A stretch of 64,000 bases of DNA, taken from Micromussa lordhowensis (Eukaryota > Cnidaria > Anthozoa > Scleractinia > Lobophylliidae). This document shows positions 57,901 to 64,000 of this stretch, in pieces (position 1 is the stretch's first letter; every line of letters begins with the position of its first letter). Location: positions 9,862,426-9,926,425 of the forward strand of contig OZ026603.1 of assembly GCA_964020085.1 (NCBI GenBank), given 5' to 3'. The translations under genes and the position numbers were made by a program. The notes under the pieces are model-generated. The model had not been told where the DNA came from, ran no database searches, and saw only the letters and a program-made list of their open reading frames with translations.

Positions 57901-59839
57901 GTCAGTCAATCTGAGTATCATCGTGCGCCTTTATCTTAAAACTAGGTATACCTATCGATAGAGTGCCAACGAGCGAATAATTTGTGCTATAATAAGGGGT
58001 TTATTAATACAGCATAACGGATTTTTGGTTCTCTTCTGTTGCAAACATTACCGAGAGAACATTATTACGCGTTTACCGGCCGGTAACGTTCGTCACGCAA
58101 TCCCTGAATATCAAGAGTATTGGAATGTATCGCTGCTCGGTCGAACTTTCAGTTCAATATGATGGGCAAAGTCAAAGTCAAAGTGAACACGCTAGTTTGA
58201 TTGATGAACACGACTCGTTTAATTCTGTAGCAAAACAGATCCGATTTGTGTTTTGAACACTGGATTCGACTGTATGATAAACACGCTCGTTCAGTTCTGT
58301 TCGGAAACACTGCCGACTCAACCTTCAGTTCGATATGCTAGATTTCAACACTGGATTTGCTCTAGTGGTTCGACTGGTGAACACAATCTTTTCAAAATGC
58401 TGCCCGATGGAACTTTCAGTTCGATATAGGTAAACAGAGAAGGAATACACTGTTTCGATTCATGAACACGCTCGTTCAATTCTGTGGTGAACACGCTGGT
58501 TCGTTTTCGTGTCGAATTTTGTGTCTTGGATTTGCTCTTGTCTGACAGTTTTCCTGAACATTCGAATTAGAAGAAGAGTTTTGTAAAGGGTACGCTCCCC
58601 AATTGAACTTTGATTTCGATAAAGTGAGAGAGGAAACACACTGGCTCGATATGTTCTGAGACTATGAAATTGTTCAGTTGGATAAACACAACAGCAAAAA
58701 AAACAATGATATTCCACGAGACAAGTCTAGATGTAACGCGCCTCCTGATTGGCTAAAAACTACAATAGCTCGAATAGTTCCGTCCTTGCAATTGGCTCAA
58801 ACTGAGCCATTGTTCATAGTCATAGTCATAGTCATAGTCATAGTTACATCTTACACCTTACAGTTACACTTTCAGAGCTCGATCGAGAATTTTTTCGCAT
58901 ACGCCATTCTTCCCGCGGCACTATTCTCTGCCGCCTCGCCAGCCGAGCGTCTTCGCTCGGCTGGCTCGTTGGCAATAAGAGTTACAATTACTTGCTAGCA
59001 AACTTGCTAACAGTTTCTCTAGAAAATAATTCTGATCGACTCGTATCGCCCACTATTCCCCTGTTCTCCTGGAAAGCGTTCCCAGATACTCTTATCGTAA
59101 TATTATCATCCTAAATCAAATAGACAATAATTAACTAACCCTGCATGGGTCGTTGAGACAGCTTAGCGAACCCTTCCTTCATCTCTTCTCTAAGTTCCTT
59201 CACCTCAGCTTTAACATCCATGTCTTGCGTGTACCACGTGTCAAGTTCTTCAATATATCTTTCCTCTTCTGGTGTTAGTGGATTAAAAAGAAAATCATCA
59301 ATGGACTTCTTCCACTCATCTTTCTTTTCATGACTTATACCCGCAGCAATTCTTATGAGGGCCTCGCTTATTTTCCCCCAGAGGTCACCAAACTCGGTGT
59401 CAGTTATTTCCATCGTCTTGCTGTGGCCATATACTTCATTACGATAGTATTTGATACGTACTAAATCTGCTTCAAGACTATGGTCTGAGCCGTTTGGCAA
59501 ATCGTCCCATCCTCTGGGCCCGGGAGGAGGGGTAAGGTTGCATATTGTCCTTAACAACCTGAAGATTAAAGTGATGTCAAAATCGGTCGACTTGCCATAC
59601 ACCCCTGGGGATGGGTTCAGGCATTTCCACATCGGTGTGGTAAGTCTCGCTCCCCTCAGCTGTGTCTGTATGATAGGGTCACTCAGCCTCAAGGGAAGAT
59701 CAGCCGGTGAATGAATGGAATCAAATGTCTCCCTTAACAGCCTCAGTCCTCCACACATCAGAAGTCGTGTTAACCTCTGAAAATTTGCTTTAGTACTGGT
59801 CGAACGTAACGCGTCTTCTGCATCTGCGAGGGACGCCAT
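39342..59839 (-). CDS. HEPN (DZIP3-like) - TRADD-N - coiled-coil repeats - inactive caspase gene
   Basis: Gene model of 12 exons: 59839-59140, 57373-56867, 54001-53828, 48062-47862, then b1 47491-47411, a1 46398-46153, b2 45405-45322, a2 44371-43904 (broken), b3 43186-43124, a3 42388-42146, b4 41330-41247, and 39976-39342. Every junction is phase 1, and the exons join in frame. Without a2 the product is about 1005 residues. The order is an RNase-type HEPN domain, a TRADD-like N domain, linkers, repeated coiled-coil modules and a C-terminal caspase fold without catalytic His or Cys. By analogy with death-signalling adaptors it is likely cytosolic and acts by assembling complexes. Whether all exons join in one transcript is inferred; the exon at 47862-48062 is the least certain. 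Confidence 0.72.
40026..40448. mobile_element. MITE with ~19-bp tandem repeats in the last intron
   Basis: Ends ttcgtggaatatgcggagtg and its inverted partner cactccgcatattccactga. The left half holds degenerate gaggagtgtrgaaaat repeats. No duplication was defined. Confidence 0.65.
41247..41330 (-). CDS. Exon b4: coiled-coil module
   Basis: 84 nt, phase 1-1, encoding YLERISNLEKENTELKRSVD and a variable tail (HLEMELHG). Heptads of Leu/Ile fit a parallel coiled coil. It is the last module before the caspase exon. Confidence 0.75.
42146..42388 (-). CDS. Exon a3: Glu/Arg-rich helical module
   Basis: 243 nt, phase 1-1. It starts DEMVSFYKLDEEIKKMEERL, continues SYNELLDIQREFHDIRMDME, and ends with a Pro/Tyr segment (YPFHRPYLKLKSFSSRDESG) at donor gtatgt. 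No known domain was recognised; probably coiled coil plus linker. Confidence 0.75.
43124..43186 (-). CDS. Exon b3: shortened coiled-coil module
   Basis: 63 nt, phase 1-1 (YLERISNLEKENTGQKRRFD). It is 21 nt shorter than b2 and b4 but still in frame. Confidence 0.65.
43904..44371 (-). pseudogene. Exon a2, disrupted by a small MITE
   Basis: Encodes FIFHDGRKVYWTIERLEERL and on to HPPYLKL, where a 214-bp element (43938-44151) interrupts it and introduces a stop. The final KSFSSRDES part and the gtatgt donor remain beyond the insertion. Removing the element and one 5-bp duplication leaves 249 nt, a multiple of three. The exon may now be skipped without a frame change. Confidence 0.78.
43938..44151. 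mobile_element. 214-bp MITE in exon a2
   Basis: Imperfect TIRs TGTTACGTTTTATATGAACT and, from the other end, TGTAACGGATATTTTGAACT. AGTTT is duplicated at 43933-43937 and 44152-44156. The sister exon a3 reads gactttagtttcaagtaggg, which is the empty site. Confidence 0.82.
45322..45405 (-). CDS. Exon b2: coiled-coil module
   Basis: 84 nt, phase 1-1: YLERISNLEKENTELKRRVD then DLREELYG. Confidence 0.75.
46153..46398 (-). CDS. Exon a1: Glu/Arg-rich helical module
   Basis: 246 nt, phase 1-1. MERLEERLERWHGRKSSHNE and LLDIQREIHFIRMDMVARRG lead to a Pro-rich segment (PPSPPPYLKVKSFSSSRDGS). Confidence 0.75.
47411..47491 (-). CDS. Exon b1: coiled-coil module
   Basis: 81 nt, phase 1-1: YLERISNLEKENTELKRRVN then VLLEEYG. 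Confidence 0.75.
47862..48062 (-). CDS. Probable linker exon before the repeated modules
   Basis: 201 nt, 1-1 phase with acceptor tttagag and donor gtatga. It encodes a helix (FLKTLNSFSAIFEKLLEGHE) and a Pro/Ser/Thr-rich stretch. Phase and position fit the gene model, but no homology was recognised. Confidence 0.45.
48120..48620 (-). mobile_element. Penelope-like element remnant: GIY-YIG C-terminus and 3' end
   Basis: The frame 48622-48392 (HQRIEEHKESAFGHYLRKQR, KFDCLIFEMFFIKELKPALN) matches the C-terminal part of the intact Penelope-like protein at 49134-50624. The 3' tail contains ggtcgaaacgtcgtga, and a similar tail recurs in opposite orientation at 53590-53735. Confidence 0.78.
48834..51521. 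mobile_element. Harbinger-like element with TTA duplication, containing a Penelope-like insertion
   Basis: TIRs begin GGGACCGTTCATTTTTTATG and are G-rich further in. TTA is duplicated at 48831-48833 and 51522-51524; a 3-bp TWA duplication is the PIF/Harbinger hallmark. It encodes no transposase. It interrupts the zinc-finger end of the LINE and is itself interrupted by the Penelope-like element at about 48925-50750. Its G runs (48862-48893 and 51371-51386) could form G-quadruplexes. Confidence 0.82.
49134..50624 (-). CDS. Penelope-like reverse transcriptase with GIY-YIG endonuclease, 5'-truncated
   Basis: Open frame of 496 residues; the same frame continues upstream to about 50750 (KRRGRPAKHFHPLLQKEKEL), where similarity ends. 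RT motifs: SHLYGLPKTHK, SYDVISLFTNVPL, GVAMGSPLGPLMANVFM and the catalytic YKRYVDDTLA. The C-terminus is a GIY-YIG nuclease module (CVVYHFSCDLCDADYVGYTA, HLFQRVAEHK) ending KLFV-stop. The 3' flank holds tcgaaacgtcgtg. The frame has no stop, so the insertion is fairly recent, but the missing 5' part makes it non-autonomous. It lies inside the Harbinger-like element. Confidence 0.92.
   Translation of the reverse strand: MRTALHQILPKEIANSLSPKSSRLSHLYGLPKTHKTTLSMRPILSATGTYNYNLAKWLEEKLKPLSTNDYTITDAFAFADEIRTISVNEDDILVSYDVISLFTNVPLSETINILVHKAFTDDWFNKTYGLNLQKDQLAKLLEIATTNQLFQFDGQLYEQTDGVAMGSPLGPLMANVFMCHLEEKLSRDGLIPDLYKRYVDDTLAKMPSIDAASEFLDTLNGLHPSMEFTMELPVRGRIPFIGIEVIKSGTELETQVYRKQTNSGLLLHFHSHTDKRYKVSLVKTMLHRAYALCSTTQAFILECNKLGSIFSRLDYPRALIDSIISNFVRSVSEQAVEERPEGSCKIRIILPFKDQVAANAVRRQFHDLSNKIRPTLEPVFVSRKLENDLKPREVKPSIVNQQCVVYHFSCDLCDADYVGYTARHLFQRVAEHKNSAIGKHFLEVHGNKHLLNEGHFKILRKCQSKFDCLIFEMLFIKKIKPCLNTQADSIRAKLFV
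52198..52307. repeat. 110-bp foldback in the LINE fragment
   Basis: Arms caattatcctgctcaatctc and gagattgagcaggataattg pair over more than 35 bp around a ggcctacggcctc centre. It separates two LINE pieces. Confidence 0.85.
52484..52773. mobile_element. 290-bp MITE with TA duplication
   Basis: TIRs AGGAGGCTGGCAACAGTTTC pair over more than 30 bp. TA flanks both ends (52482-52483, 52774-52775), as for Tc1/mariner-type elements. It interrupts the LINE frame after MVKALR. A second inner pair, gcaacagtatgacctgctaa and its complement, lies near 52645-52715. Confidence 0.82.
53590..53735 (+). repeat. Penelope-like 3' tail, inverted relative to 48120-48300
   Basis: ccgttcgtgacattttaaag, catgtttatgctaatttcat and gtcgaaacgttgtga match the reverse complement of 48135-48300. 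The two tails face each other across the LINE. Confidence 0.75.
53828..54001 (-). CDS. Linker exon 3 of the HEPN-TRADD-caspase gene
   Basis: 174 nt, phase 1-1, with acceptor gttacag and donor gtaagt. It encodes AISEQSRLLPGDVAGKRASL and VFGDVPAAGEFTTPIEKGKD, a hydrophilic linker. No domain was recognised. Confidence 0.7.
54150..54613 (-). repeat. Two Penelope-like terminal remnants with hammerhead-like cores
   Basis: On the minus strand, ccgacgaagggctaacgctc followed by gaaacgtcagc (about 54192-54226) and gatgacttccgctcaggtgg followed by tcgaaatgtcag (about 54452-54485). Both look like the stem II plus GAAA part of hammerhead motifs known from Penelope-like ends. Small frames here are remnants. 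Confidence 0.55.
54658..55647. mobile_element. 990-bp TIR element with 7-bp duplication and internal foldback
   Basis: ~265-bp TIRs begin CACAGGTGGCCCAAGCTCGA. CTAAAAC flanks both ends (54651-54657, 55648-55654). The centre (54926-55085) is a separate foldback with ~60-bp arms (cacaccctcctgcctaccct). No transposase is encoded. The CAGGTGGCC end recalls hAT, but a 7-bp duplication does not fit it exactly. Confidence 0.8.
55655..55830. repeat. Low-complexity GGAATCACGGAA-type repeat
   Basis: Degenerate repeats of ggaatcacggaa and ggaaaggcggaaa. No gene. Confidence 0.6.
55965..56095. repeat. Foldback near caattattgg
   Basis: aaaatatcgtgatttgacag (55987) pairs with the later cactgacaaatcacgatatt. 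The centre is ccgaagccgaagg. Its left end recalls the other CAATTATT foldbacks. Confidence 0.65.
56256..56336. repeat. 28-bp perfect inverted repeat, hairpin with 25-nt loop
   Basis: 56256-56283 and 56309-56336 are exact complements (tgtattgtcgtttctgtggc... and its inverse). In size it resembles a short foldback MITE or a precursor-like hairpin; nothing shows it is expressed. It lies in an intron of the HEPN-TRADD gene. Confidence 0.85.
56867..57373 (-). CDS. Exon 2: TRADD-like N-terminal domain
   Basis: 507 nt, phase 1-1, with acceptor ttctgacag and donor gtgggt. It opens ILVVNTIESIRQAGLPIMLN. The core GSLLITVECSSLQILEGLWE, DYCSGHLNAIAQEILVTAEV, LGLDEVRLKTFISEEEYEKG is the TRADD-like N domain found in cnidarian and lancelet death-signalling proteins. 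In TRADD this domain recruits TRAF proteins; here the partner is unknown. Confidence 0.82.
57374..59139. other. Intron 1 of the HEPN-TRADD-caspase gene
   Basis: Non-coding apart from the splice sites. It holds a catagt hexamer microsatellite (about 58816-58850) and the GC-rich hairpin gccagccgagcg-tctt-cgctcggctggc (58938-58965). Words such as ttcgat and gaacacgctcgttcaattct recur through 58140-58480, an old degenerate repeat. Confidence 0.65.
59140..59839 (-). CDS. Exon 1: DZIP3-type HEPN domain
   Basis: ATG at 59839 (MASLADAEDALRSTSTKANF); the exon ends CAG-G at a gttagt donor, phase 1. The core contains LTRLLMCGGLRLLRETFDSI, LTTPMWKCLNPSPGVYGKST, FDITLIFRLLRTICNL and the HEPN active-site-like YYRNEVYGHS (Arg ... 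His). This matches the DZIP3-like HEPN family common in cnidarians. An acidic helix (DVKAEVKELREEMKEGFAKL) closes the exon. A ttctag acceptor at about 59858 suggests a 5' UTR intron. HEPN domains are often RNases; that activity is not shown here. Confidence 0.85.
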
Positions 59840-59859
59840 GTCGTGAAATACTTGTTTCT

Positions 59860-61009
59860 AGAAAAAGACAGCAACACAAAACTTTCAAAAATTTGACCAG
59901 AAATAGTTTAATTAACAGCGTTTACTGAACTGACCTTGTGTTATTTGTCAGGGGTCGTCACGGAACGCTACGAAAGATAATATAGCATGCAAATTTCTAC
60001 CGTTGTTTTAGGTTTCTTGAGAATCTTTAAAATAGGTTTCTGATCATGGCATGCCTAGTTTTATAACAATAGCATAACTGTATGTCAGCCAACGCTATGT
60101 ACCAAAGGCCTTAAATCAGCGGAAAACGAGATATTTTCTTGGCCAAATTAGTTAAACGAAGATAGACGGACGTACATTAGTTTTATCACGTCCACGCGTC
60201 AATGGTTTTTCTTCGTTGGCGAAGCTGATTCAGTCTAATCATGATTCGCGGTACAAATCGTAAAATCAAAGTACTGACGCATTACGTGCAATGATACAAA
60301 GACATTATATGTTCCATTGCACCATAAGAACGTTTATAGCAACAAATACTGGACAGTATGAGTAATTCCGATCTGAGCCGGAGTGTTGGAACGTTGGAGT
60401 GTTGGGGCAAGACGGGAGATGTTTTTAAACATTTCATACACGTTAAAAAATAAAACAGTTCACCTTAAGACATTCAGTGTTAGGTTTGTCACACACTCTT
60501 TCAGAGTCCTTGGATTCTTTTCTCCTGTTCTTCGCGCTGGAAACAACAAAGTACGTGCAATTGTTATCCAGATAAGCTTATATTATTAGAAATATACTTT
60601 ATAGTTTTAAACAGATTGTTTCGTTTAAGACAACGCGGCAATATATACCTTGTGTGGATGGAATATTATGAATGTGGAATGGCGTGGTGTAGTATACTGT
60701 ATATATAATATCAAAATGTGTAAGATTTCTTACCTAAATTAAATCGACCATGGATGGATGTTGAAAAGCGGAAGTAATGCAAAGGTTCACGGGATAGGGA
60801 GCGAAACAAATCTAGGCACGTAACACGTGCAAACCAAGAGTCTGAGTCCGAGACGTCCATTTCGCAAAGCGCTCCACTGTGCACTCTTTTCAGTGTTTGG
60901 CAGTGAAACTAGTAGAGGCATCGCTTCAATCTCTTTGATCCTTTCCGCTAAAATCGTGAGTAAGTACCGGTTATTCGACTCGATTCAAATTGTGTATAAT
61001 TTACCTTAC
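59860..61009. other. Non-coding region upstream of the HEPN gene
   Basis: Likely 5' UTR intron or promoter side of the minus-strand gene. No other coding exon was recognised. Confidence 0.45.
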
Positions 61010-61152
61010 CAGGAGCCGATTACCCGGAGCCTCCATCTCCCATACAAGCCCTTGGAGTCAACCGGGAAAGCCTGTTCTAAAAATAATTCTTCGTCGGAAA
61101 GGGTTGACTCAAGGGTACAGCACATATGGAGGCTCCGGGTAATCGGCTCCTG
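61010..61152. mobile_element. 143-bp foldback MITE with 7-bp duplication
   Basis: TIRs CAGGAGCCGATTACCCGGAG pair over 26 bp with the other end. ACCTTAC is duplicated at 61003-61009 and 61153-61159. Confidence 0.85.
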
Positions 61153-61392
61153 ACCTTACTAAAATTTTGCAGTCTAAAGCCGGGCTGCGCGTTGGAACTT
61201 TGCTGCTTTTTAGGCCCCAGTCACGTCGACTTGTGAATTGGCAGCTAACATTAATGTGGCCTGTGCAGAACCTACGGATTTTTTTTGAAAGGGTTTAATA
61301 AACACCATATCCTACCCCGACCCCCATGTAAAAAGGACGTGGGTGCTCGCCGTATCTTTTTGGTTGAAAATCGTGGGTTTGGTAGCTCTTAA

Positions 61393-61797
61393 GGCGGGGG
61401 TAAACGTGAATTTAAGTGAAATTTTGGTACGTTTAAAGAGAGGTTGAAAGGGAAAAAAGGGTTATGGAACACCACCAGACAGTTGCCCGACCGCACAATG
61501 GCACCCCAGGTTGTTGGGCAACTGTTTGGAGTGTATCTACCAATTTTTAATTTCAAACTCTAATTTTAAAACAACAACAAATCTTCAAAATTTCCTATTT
61601 CCATCAATTTTACTAATCCTTTGAGAAAAACTATTTCTCTCCAAATACCTAAAAATCACAAAAAATTTACAAAACAACCCAAAACATAGATATGTGATAT
61701 GAGCAGAGAGATTCTTGATTGCTTGAAACGTAAACAAGATATTTGCATTAAAAACATAATACCCAGCCAAAATACGGCTTTCATGTTTACCCCCGCC
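61393..61797. mobile_element. 405-bp MITE with TTAA duplication
   Basis: TIRs GGCGGGGGTAAACRTGAA, flanked by TTAA at 61389-61392 and 61798-61801. TTAA is the target of piggyBac and Kolobok elements; which one applies is not resolved. Confidence 0.82.
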
Positions 61798-61801
61798 TTA
61801 A

Positions 61802-62540
61802 GCTTTTCAGGCTTAAGAGGTCCACAGCAGGAGATTTTGTGGTACCTTTTAGGATCATGTACCAAAACAATATGACAGGAGCTAATTTGTTGTTTTAGAA
61901 TTGGTACCTCTTAGGTGTGAAAAGCAATTTAAGCCACGCCCTTGAAAAAGAATCTTGGTAACTCTTAGGGGTTCTTTTCAAAATTTCCTACCAGCAGTTC
62001 TGTCCTACTTATATGGGTGTCCGGCCCTCGGATCCTATAAGGCAGGTATACTGAAGTATCCTGTTAGGATGTCTCGAACACAGATCGAACCAAATCACAA
62101 ACGTAGTACGGTGGCCCGTAAGGGCCATCTGGAATTGGAGTATATTTTTCTTTTTGCCAAAATATTACTGTCGATTTAGTTTGGGTCTCAGTAACCCGAG
62201 ATCACGACTTATAACACGAGATCTCGATTTAGTTACGCCAGAGTTAATTGAGACGACTCTCTTAGAAGTGAAATTTGAAGGGAGGAAATTAGCCCTCCAA
62301 CCAAAACAAAAAGAAAGCAAACTTGCCTTTTGTCACAACATATCAACCATCAGTCATAACATATCAACCATCAGTGCCAAATCTAAAACAAATTCTCATG
62401 AAAAAATGGCATTTAATTGAACAACAACTATTACTGAGCGAAATCTACAGAGATCCGCCCCTCATTTCATACGGTTAGCCGGGCTGGTGTCAGTTTGCCG
62501 GGATCTCGGCACGTTTGTTAAACGCAACAAAAATCAACTC
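61802..62540. other. Non-coding stretch
   Basis: No gene recognised. The phrases gaggtcc, ggtacctcttagg and gtaactcttaggg recur at 61820-61980. The words aacatatcaaccatcagt are tandem at 62337-62374. Confidence 0.45.
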
Positions 62541-62666
62541 CGCGATTACATGACAACCGGGCCAGCCCGGTTAGCGAGATCCCGGGATCGCGGTGCCGGG
62601 ATCCCGGCCCGGCACCGCGATCCCGGGATCTCGCTAACCGGGCTAAGATTTTTCCATGTAATCGCG
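62541..62666. repeat. GC-rich 126-bp palindrome
   Basis: 36-bp perfect inner arms (62564-62599 and 62609-62644) begin agcccggttagcgagatccc, with a 9-nt spacer. Outer 12-bp arms are cgcgattacatg and catgtaatcgcg. Runs of gatcccgg dominate. It is far more GC-rich than its surroundings and is probably a foldback MITE. Confidence 0.85.
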
Positions 62667-64000
62667 TTTGCCGGGCCAGCCCTGCTTATTAAGCCGATGA
62701 GAGGGACCAAATTGGGTTTCTGGGAAACCAGACCCGGTGTAAAATAAACGGCCCCGGTCAATAAATTCTCCTCCGTATTAAAACAACGGCCCCCAAATTA
62801 ATCGTACCCCTGTATTATTCGGAGAAAGCGAGCCCGACTTGGAACGGGTACGCCAGTCGGCACTGGGGCCCGAGGTTTTTAAGTCGCAAACCGGGCTTTA
62901 TTAACCACGGCCCAGTGCCGAGGTTCATTTACCGCGGGCCCGTTCAAGATACCATTAAACTGCCCGTCATGTACTTTTCCAAAATCGAGCCCGATATTAG
63001 GCCCGATTCCGTCATGACACCGACCGGGCTCGCTCTTGGTTCGAAAATCGGAAAATCGTGTAACTTTCGTGTAACTTTCGGAGAACTTATTATCTTACTT
63101 TCACCACCTGGTACTCCTAAATTGTTGTTGGGGAGATTCTTCTTTGGTAAGATATTCATAAAATTAAGAGTACCCCGACTTTTTGAATTTCCAGCGCGCG
63201 CGTTATAATTTTCCCAAAAATTTGCGAACATGTCACACCTCTTCTGCAACTTGCATTGTTTTTTCGGTCATCAGCGTTGTCTTGTTATTATGCTTTCTTC
63301 AAGGGGGGATGGGGGGTGGTGGCCATTGTACAAATGCGCCATTTTCCGGGGAAAAGATCAAAACACTTTTTTCCCTTTCTCTTACATTCTTCGCTTCTTC
63401 GCTGGAGACAACGGAAATACTTTTCACTCCTCTCGTAATTTTTTTTCTGCCCGAATTTATCACCACTGTTACGTTTTTAAATAAAACGCGATCCCCACGC
63501 TCATTCATTTGATAGAGCTGCGAAATCAAGGGTAGGTTTTTTACTAAAATCTCAAAAAAAAAAGATTCTTCTCAGTCGCATTATAATTTTCTCAAAAACA
63601 CAGTTTCATTAGGTCGGACACAATGATGAAAACAAAAACGGTTTTCCATTTGTCACAATTTATTTCACTGATAAAAAAAAACCATGAAATTGTACGTTTA
63701 CTGAACTGTTGCAAGTTTCAATGTAATAATGCTCAATTTTCTCGCCATTTGGCCGATGCAGTTTCCGAAATGTAAGTGTTTTTGACGATGTTCAAATATA
63801 CTTAAGCTCTTTGGAACTTTCTCGCTTGGTTTCTACCTAGTTTTACTTTGTTCATCAGTCCTTCAATTAGGAACGTGTCCAAAGCATATATTTATTTAGT
63901 AGTATCATAATTTTTCCTGATTGAACCTTAACCTTAAACCTTAACCTTTATTTACACTATTCTGTACAAGCAAAGAAAGGAGGAAAGAAAAAACAAAGTA
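62667..64000. other. Non-coding end of the window
   Basis: 62700-62950 has short inverted words such as gcccagtgccgagg and cggcactggggcc, hinting at another MITE. Open frames are short and overlap on both strands without recognisable domains. The G-rich run ggggggatggggggtggtgg lies at 63303-63322. Confidence 0.45.

Overview
This is eukaryotic nuclear DNA, almost certainly from an anthozoan cnidarian and most likely a stony coral. The genus cannot be fixed from sequence alone. The evidence is GT-AG introns, AT-rich intergenic DNA, a DZIP3-type HEPN / TRADD-N / caspase gene of a kind expanded in corals, and a dense, varied transposon load: two integrase-type DNA transposons, ISL2EU, Harbinger-like and TTAA-type elements, Penelope-like elements, an L1/Tx1-like LINE, a tRNA-derived SINE and many foldback MITEs.

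Layout. (1) 1-1560 is non-coding. (2) 1.6-18.4 kb is a stack of nested transposons. A decayed element 'A' has a HECT E3 ligase pseudogene (+) facing an integrase-type transposase pseudogene (-). Its right terminal repeats are split by a 12.1 kb element 'B' (5488-17584; 609-bp terminal inverted repeats made of a ~21-bp minisatellite; 6-bp target duplication). B carries an intact five-exon SAM-UBZ4-like-HECT gene and an intact SAM-integrase transposase. B is interrupted between its genes by a 4425-bp ISL2EU element (10526-14950; 54-bp TIRs; AT duplication) with SAP-SWIM-YqaJ and THAP-DDE genes. A MITE (17826-18426) sits in A's remaining terminal repeats. (3) 20.9-35.6 kb is an array of a ~720-bp repeat ('R'). 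It is invaded by element 'C' (20944-27477; 5-bp duplication; EXO1/FEN-like nuclease and HIRAN genes), element 'E' (27496-28507; 6-bp duplication) and a MITE (34398-34727; AT duplication). Uninterrupted R units provide empty sites. (4) 35.6-38.6 kb holds MITEs, a tyrosine-recombinase-retrotransposon-like gag fragment split by a MITE, and a SINE. (5) 59839 down to 39342 (-) is one host gene of about 20 kb: DZIP3-like HEPN, TRADD-N, linkers, a tandemly amplified coiled-coil exon pair, and a caspase fold that has lost both catalytic residues. All checked junctions are phase 1. Its ~6 kb intron holds a LINE interrupted by a foldback, a TA-type MITE and a Harbinger-like element that contains a Penelope-like retrotransposon. 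(6) 59.8-64 kb is non-coding with small foldback elements and a GC-rich palindrome.

How the parts relate. Element B pairs a DDE transposase with a ubiquitin ligase, and both proteins start with a SAM domain, so they may interact. The host gene joins an RNase-type HEPN domain to a death-signalling adaptor domain and a pseudocaspase. It looks like an immune or cell-death regulator whose middle is expanding by exon duplication.
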